Positions 14,974-16,656 of a DNA stretch of 16,656 bases are shown piece after piece. The DNA is from Cyanobacteriota bacterium. GTDB lineage: Bacteria > Cyanobacteriota > Cyanobacteriia > Phormidesmidales > Phormidesmidaceae. The notes under the pieces were generated by a model. It saw only the letters and a program-made list of their open reading frames with translations, was not told where the DNA came from and made no database searches. The stretch spans positions 1 to 16,656 of the forward strand of contig JAIXUR010000444.1 of NCBI GenBank assembly GCA_027483425.1. Reading direction: 5' to 3'. How positions within the stretch are numbered: position 1 is the stretch's first letter; every line of letters begins with the position of its first letter. The position numbers and the translations under genes were made by a program.

Positions 14974-15016
14974 GGTAGGGATTAAATTCTGACTCCTGAC
15001 TCCTGGATTCTTTTAT
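14960..15016 (+). terminator. Hairpin made by the end of the heptamer array and an inverted copy
   Basis: GGAGTCAGGAGT (14960-14971) pairs perfectly with ACTCCTGACTCC (14992-15003) over 12 bp, 20-nt loop, followed by the T-rich TTCTTTTATTCTTTG. The structure is a good intrinsic terminator for the upstream gene, built partly from repeat units. Confidence 0.6.
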
Positions 15017-15101
15017 TCTTTGTGAGCCAACCTGCCCCGGCTGACATTGATACCCGAAACCGGTCATAGTGTTAACTTTTTTGTCCAGATGTCGCTCTAG
15101 C

Positions 15102-15131
15102 TTGTGGGAGGGCGTAACGGAACTTGATAAT
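15102..15131 (+). promoter_or_regulatory. Candidate promoter TTGTGG-N18-GATAAT
   Basis: A -35-like TTGTGG (15102-15107) and -10-like GATAAT (15126-15131) lie 35 bp before the start at 15167, giving a leader of about 28 nt with the AAGGA site. Both boxes deviate from consensus. Confidence 0.35.
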
Positions 15132-15166
15132 CAATTCAGAAACGCAGATTAATCAAGGACATACCC

Positions 15167-15553
15167 ATGGGTTTAATTAAGTCTATCTTTGGGCTCATTG
15201 GCGGCATCTTTAAGGCGATTGCCGGCCTGGTTGGCCTGGGCAATAAGTCTGAATTTTACATGGAGATCGATGAAGCCGCCGCCGGTAGCCCGCCCGCTGT
15301 GGCTGCCAGCGCTCCCGCTCCAGTTAAGGTGGAGCCTAAGGCTAAGGCGGAGCCCGTGACGGCCGCTCCCGCCAAAGCTCCCGCTAAGACAGCTCCGGCT
15401 CCGGCCCCTGTTGCTGTGGCAGCCGCTCCTGTACCTACCGGCTTTGCCTCGAATTATCTCACCAGCGTCGGCACGACCATGCCCAGTCGCCGTCGCCCTG
15501 GCCCCAGCCTGTCTCCCTTTAGGGACATGGCCAAGCAGGTCAAAACCAGATAG
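15167..15553 (+). CDS. Small protein with amphipathic N-terminal helix and Ala/Pro linker (unknown function)
   Basis: A 128-residue protein in three parts. Residues 1-25 form a Gly/Ile/Phe-rich helix, MGLIKSIFGLIGGIFKAIAG onward, with lysines at 5 and 16: amphipathic and likely to lie on or in a membrane; it is not a standard cleavable signal. Next comes a short conserved-looking block, KSEFYMEIDEA (27-37). Residues about 38-91 are a low-complexity Ala/Pro/Lys/Val linker. Residues 92-128 are basic, with NYLTSVGTT, SRRRPGPSLSPFRDMAKQVK. An AAGGA site lies 8 nt before ATG 15167, a promoter candidate precedes it and a strong hairpin follows, so it is a complete single-gene unit. Similar short proteins seem to be conserved in cyanobacteria from my memory of the family, but no function is known to me. 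A membrane-surface tether is inference. Confidence 0.78.
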   Translation: MGLIKSIFGLIGGIFKAIAGLVGLGNKSEFYMEIDEAAAGSPPAVAASAPAPVKVEPKAKAEPVTAAPAKAPAKTAPAPAPVAVAAAPVPTGFASNYLTSVGTTMPSRRRPGPSLSPFRDMAKQVKTR

Positions 15554-15607
15554 GCCTAAATCCGTAGATTTGAGCGATCGCGCCAGTCCGCCTAGACCTA
15601 CTCCAGC

Positions 15608-15638
15608 AACCCAGGGTGGCCCAGCGCCATCCTGGGTT
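15608..15638 (+). terminator. Hairpin between convergent genes
   Basis: AACCCAGGGTGG (15608-15619) and CCATCCTGGGTT (15627-15638) pair over 12 bp with one G-U wobble and a 7-nt loop, followed on the plus strand by TCTAG. It lies 54 bp past the small-protein stop and 14 bp past the stop of the minus-strand gene at 15653, so it may serve both. Confidence 0.6.
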
Positions 15639-15652
15639 TCTAGATCATGCCC

Positions 15653-16656
15653 TCAGCGGGGAGGGTTGGCCGCCAAAAAGCGCAGGGTGCTGTAGAGGTG
15701 AAAGGCGCGATCCCACGGGCTGGGCACCGATCGCCCCAGATCTATATGGGCCTCAAAGGAAGGCAAGAGGTCGATGGCATCGAGGGCGCTTTCGCCAAAC
15801 CCCTTAAAGTCGTTAATAGGGGCGCTCACAATACCGGCGGCAAAGTAGTTCTTCATGGCTTTCCAGGCGGTGGTGGCAATCAGCGGCGTAGGAAATGCCT
15901 CGGTGGGCGGTAGGGGAATGGCCTCGCGGTATCGGTAGGTGCGATCGCACAACCGCAGCACACACCCGCGCCCGTGCAGGTGCCAGTCAATCATCTCGCC
16001 GTAGTCTTGGGTCGTATCTTTGCGCTTGAGCCTACCCCGCGCATCCAAGTCAACCACCGACTCGTAGATGGGCAGTTGGCCCACCACCCACTGGGTAATA
16101 TCGCTCCAGGCTAGCTGCATGGTGCCGAGCTGCCCAGTACTATTTTGGCAAATCACCGTCAGATGGGGCTCCACGGCCTGAATGGCCTGCACCCGAAAGG
16201 TCGATACCTGCTTGACCTGGTCGACCGTAAACCAGCGGGCCGGAGTGCCCTCGGCCTTCAGCTGTTCGCAAAAATATTGCAGTTCTCCCGCCGCCCCCTC
16301 CCGCAGTAGCCGCCAGTTCTTGCCAGACAGCCGGGTTCTAGCGGTGTAGGCATCGATTTGCATCACCTTGGCCAAGCCCTGCACGGCAGCCTCTCGGCGA
16401 TCGCCCGTCACCGGCTCCAGCACCAACACCGCCGCCACCGCTGCCCCCGGTTGCTGTTTGGCGGCACTCAGGTCATGCTCCCGCCGCTGGGCGAGCTGGT
16501 CGCGCACCCGCTGCACACCCTCTCTCGCCTGGCTCATTACCCTCGTATTGGCCGTGCTTTGCAAGAGCCGGGTGTAGGTCACCTGGGCCTTCTCTAGCTC
16601 GTCTTTGGCTTCCCAGTATTGCCCCATGGCCAGCTTGAGCCAGGGGTCTTGGGGAG
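15653..16656 (-). CDS. Uncharacterised protein with TPR-like helical N-terminal region (5' partial)
   Basis: The frame stays open to the window edge (DPWLKLA precedes the Met at 16627), so the gene starts beyond the window. The first visible part, WLKLAMGQYWEAKDELEKAQ onward to about 50 residues past the Met, has the alternating pattern of a TPR or coiled helical repeat. A middle part with LVLEPVTGDRREAAVQGLAK and MQIDAYTARTRLSGKNWRLL suggests a small alpha/beta domain. The C-terminal 170 residues, with WSDITQWVVGQLPIYESVVD, DYGEMIDWHLHGRGCVLRLC and YREAIPLPPT, form a domain I cannot name. There is no signal peptide or membrane segment in the visible part. A cytoplasmic protein-binding role is only a guess from the helical repeats. 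Confidence 0.8.
   Translation of the reverse strand, partial: PQDPWLKLAMGQYWEAKDELEKAQVTYTRLLQSTANTRVMSQAREGVQRVRDQLAQRREHDLSAAKQQPGAAVAAVLVLEPVTGDRREAAVQGLAKVMQIDAYTARTRLSGKNWRLLREGAAGELQYFCEQLKAEGTPARWFTVDQVKQVSTFRVQAIQAVEPHLTVICQNSTGQLGTMQLAWSDITQWVVGQLPIYESVVDLDARGRLKRKDTTQDYGEMIDWHLHGRGCVLRLCDRTYRYREAIPLPPTEAFPTPLIATTAWKAMKNYFAAGIVSAPINDFKGFGESALDAIDLLPSFEAHIDLGRSVPSPWDRAFHLYSTLRFLAANPPR

Overview
The window reads as chromosomal DNA of a cyanobacterium. The octamer GCGATCGC (the HIP1 repeat of cyanobacterial genomes) occurs about 16 times, several products belong to families typical of cyanobacteria (DUF29, DUF1400 hydrolase, the short Ala/Pro-rich protein near 15.2 kb), and there is a heptameric tandem repeat of the STRR kind. 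The fairly GC-rich sequence and its repeats suggest a filamentous Leptolyngbya/Nodosilinea-like lineage; this is inference and no marker gene is present.

Layout. 1-1080 (+): C-terminal part of a SulP anion transporter with a STAS domain. It converges, across a strong GC hairpin, on a minus-strand cassette at 6341-1210: a secreted DUF1254/DUF1214 protein, a membrane-anchored type I arylsulfatase and a small exported protein called here FVQT-A. 6342-7644: intergenic DNA with nested dyads, a decayed transposase fragment, a DUF29 gene (-) and a MITE-like element. 7645-9126 (+): a DUF202 membrane protein, a second MITE-like element, and the lipoprotein FVQT-B, a paralogue of FVQT-A. 9516-13039 (+): a two-gene operon of an exported DUF1400 alpha/beta hydrolase and an MscS-type channel. 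13040-13356: 32-bp direct repeats and a terminator. 13357-13911 (-): DoxX. 14148-14837 (+): secreted protein of unknown function, followed by a 19-unit heptamer array that ends in a terminator-like hairpin. 15167-15553 (+): small protein with an amphipathic N-terminal helix. 15653-16656 (-): an unrecognised protein that runs off the window.

How the genes may work together. The sulfatase would release sulfate from organic sulfate esters outside the cytoplasmic membrane, and a SulP-type carrier is a plausible importer. DUF1254 and FVQT-A have no assigned role, but they share strand and export with the sulfatase. The cassette holds only 2 HIP1 sites in about 5.1 kb, against about 14 in the other 11.5 kb, which is compatible with acquisition by transfer. 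Most products are predicted to be exported or membrane-bound, so the window is mainly an envelope gene region.

The best candidates for undescribed biology are the FVQT family (two diverged copies with different export signals and different low-complexity tails, one next to the sulfatase) and the amphipathic-helix protein at 15.2 kb. No CRISPR array, tRNA, rRNA, intact insertion sequence or defence system was seen.
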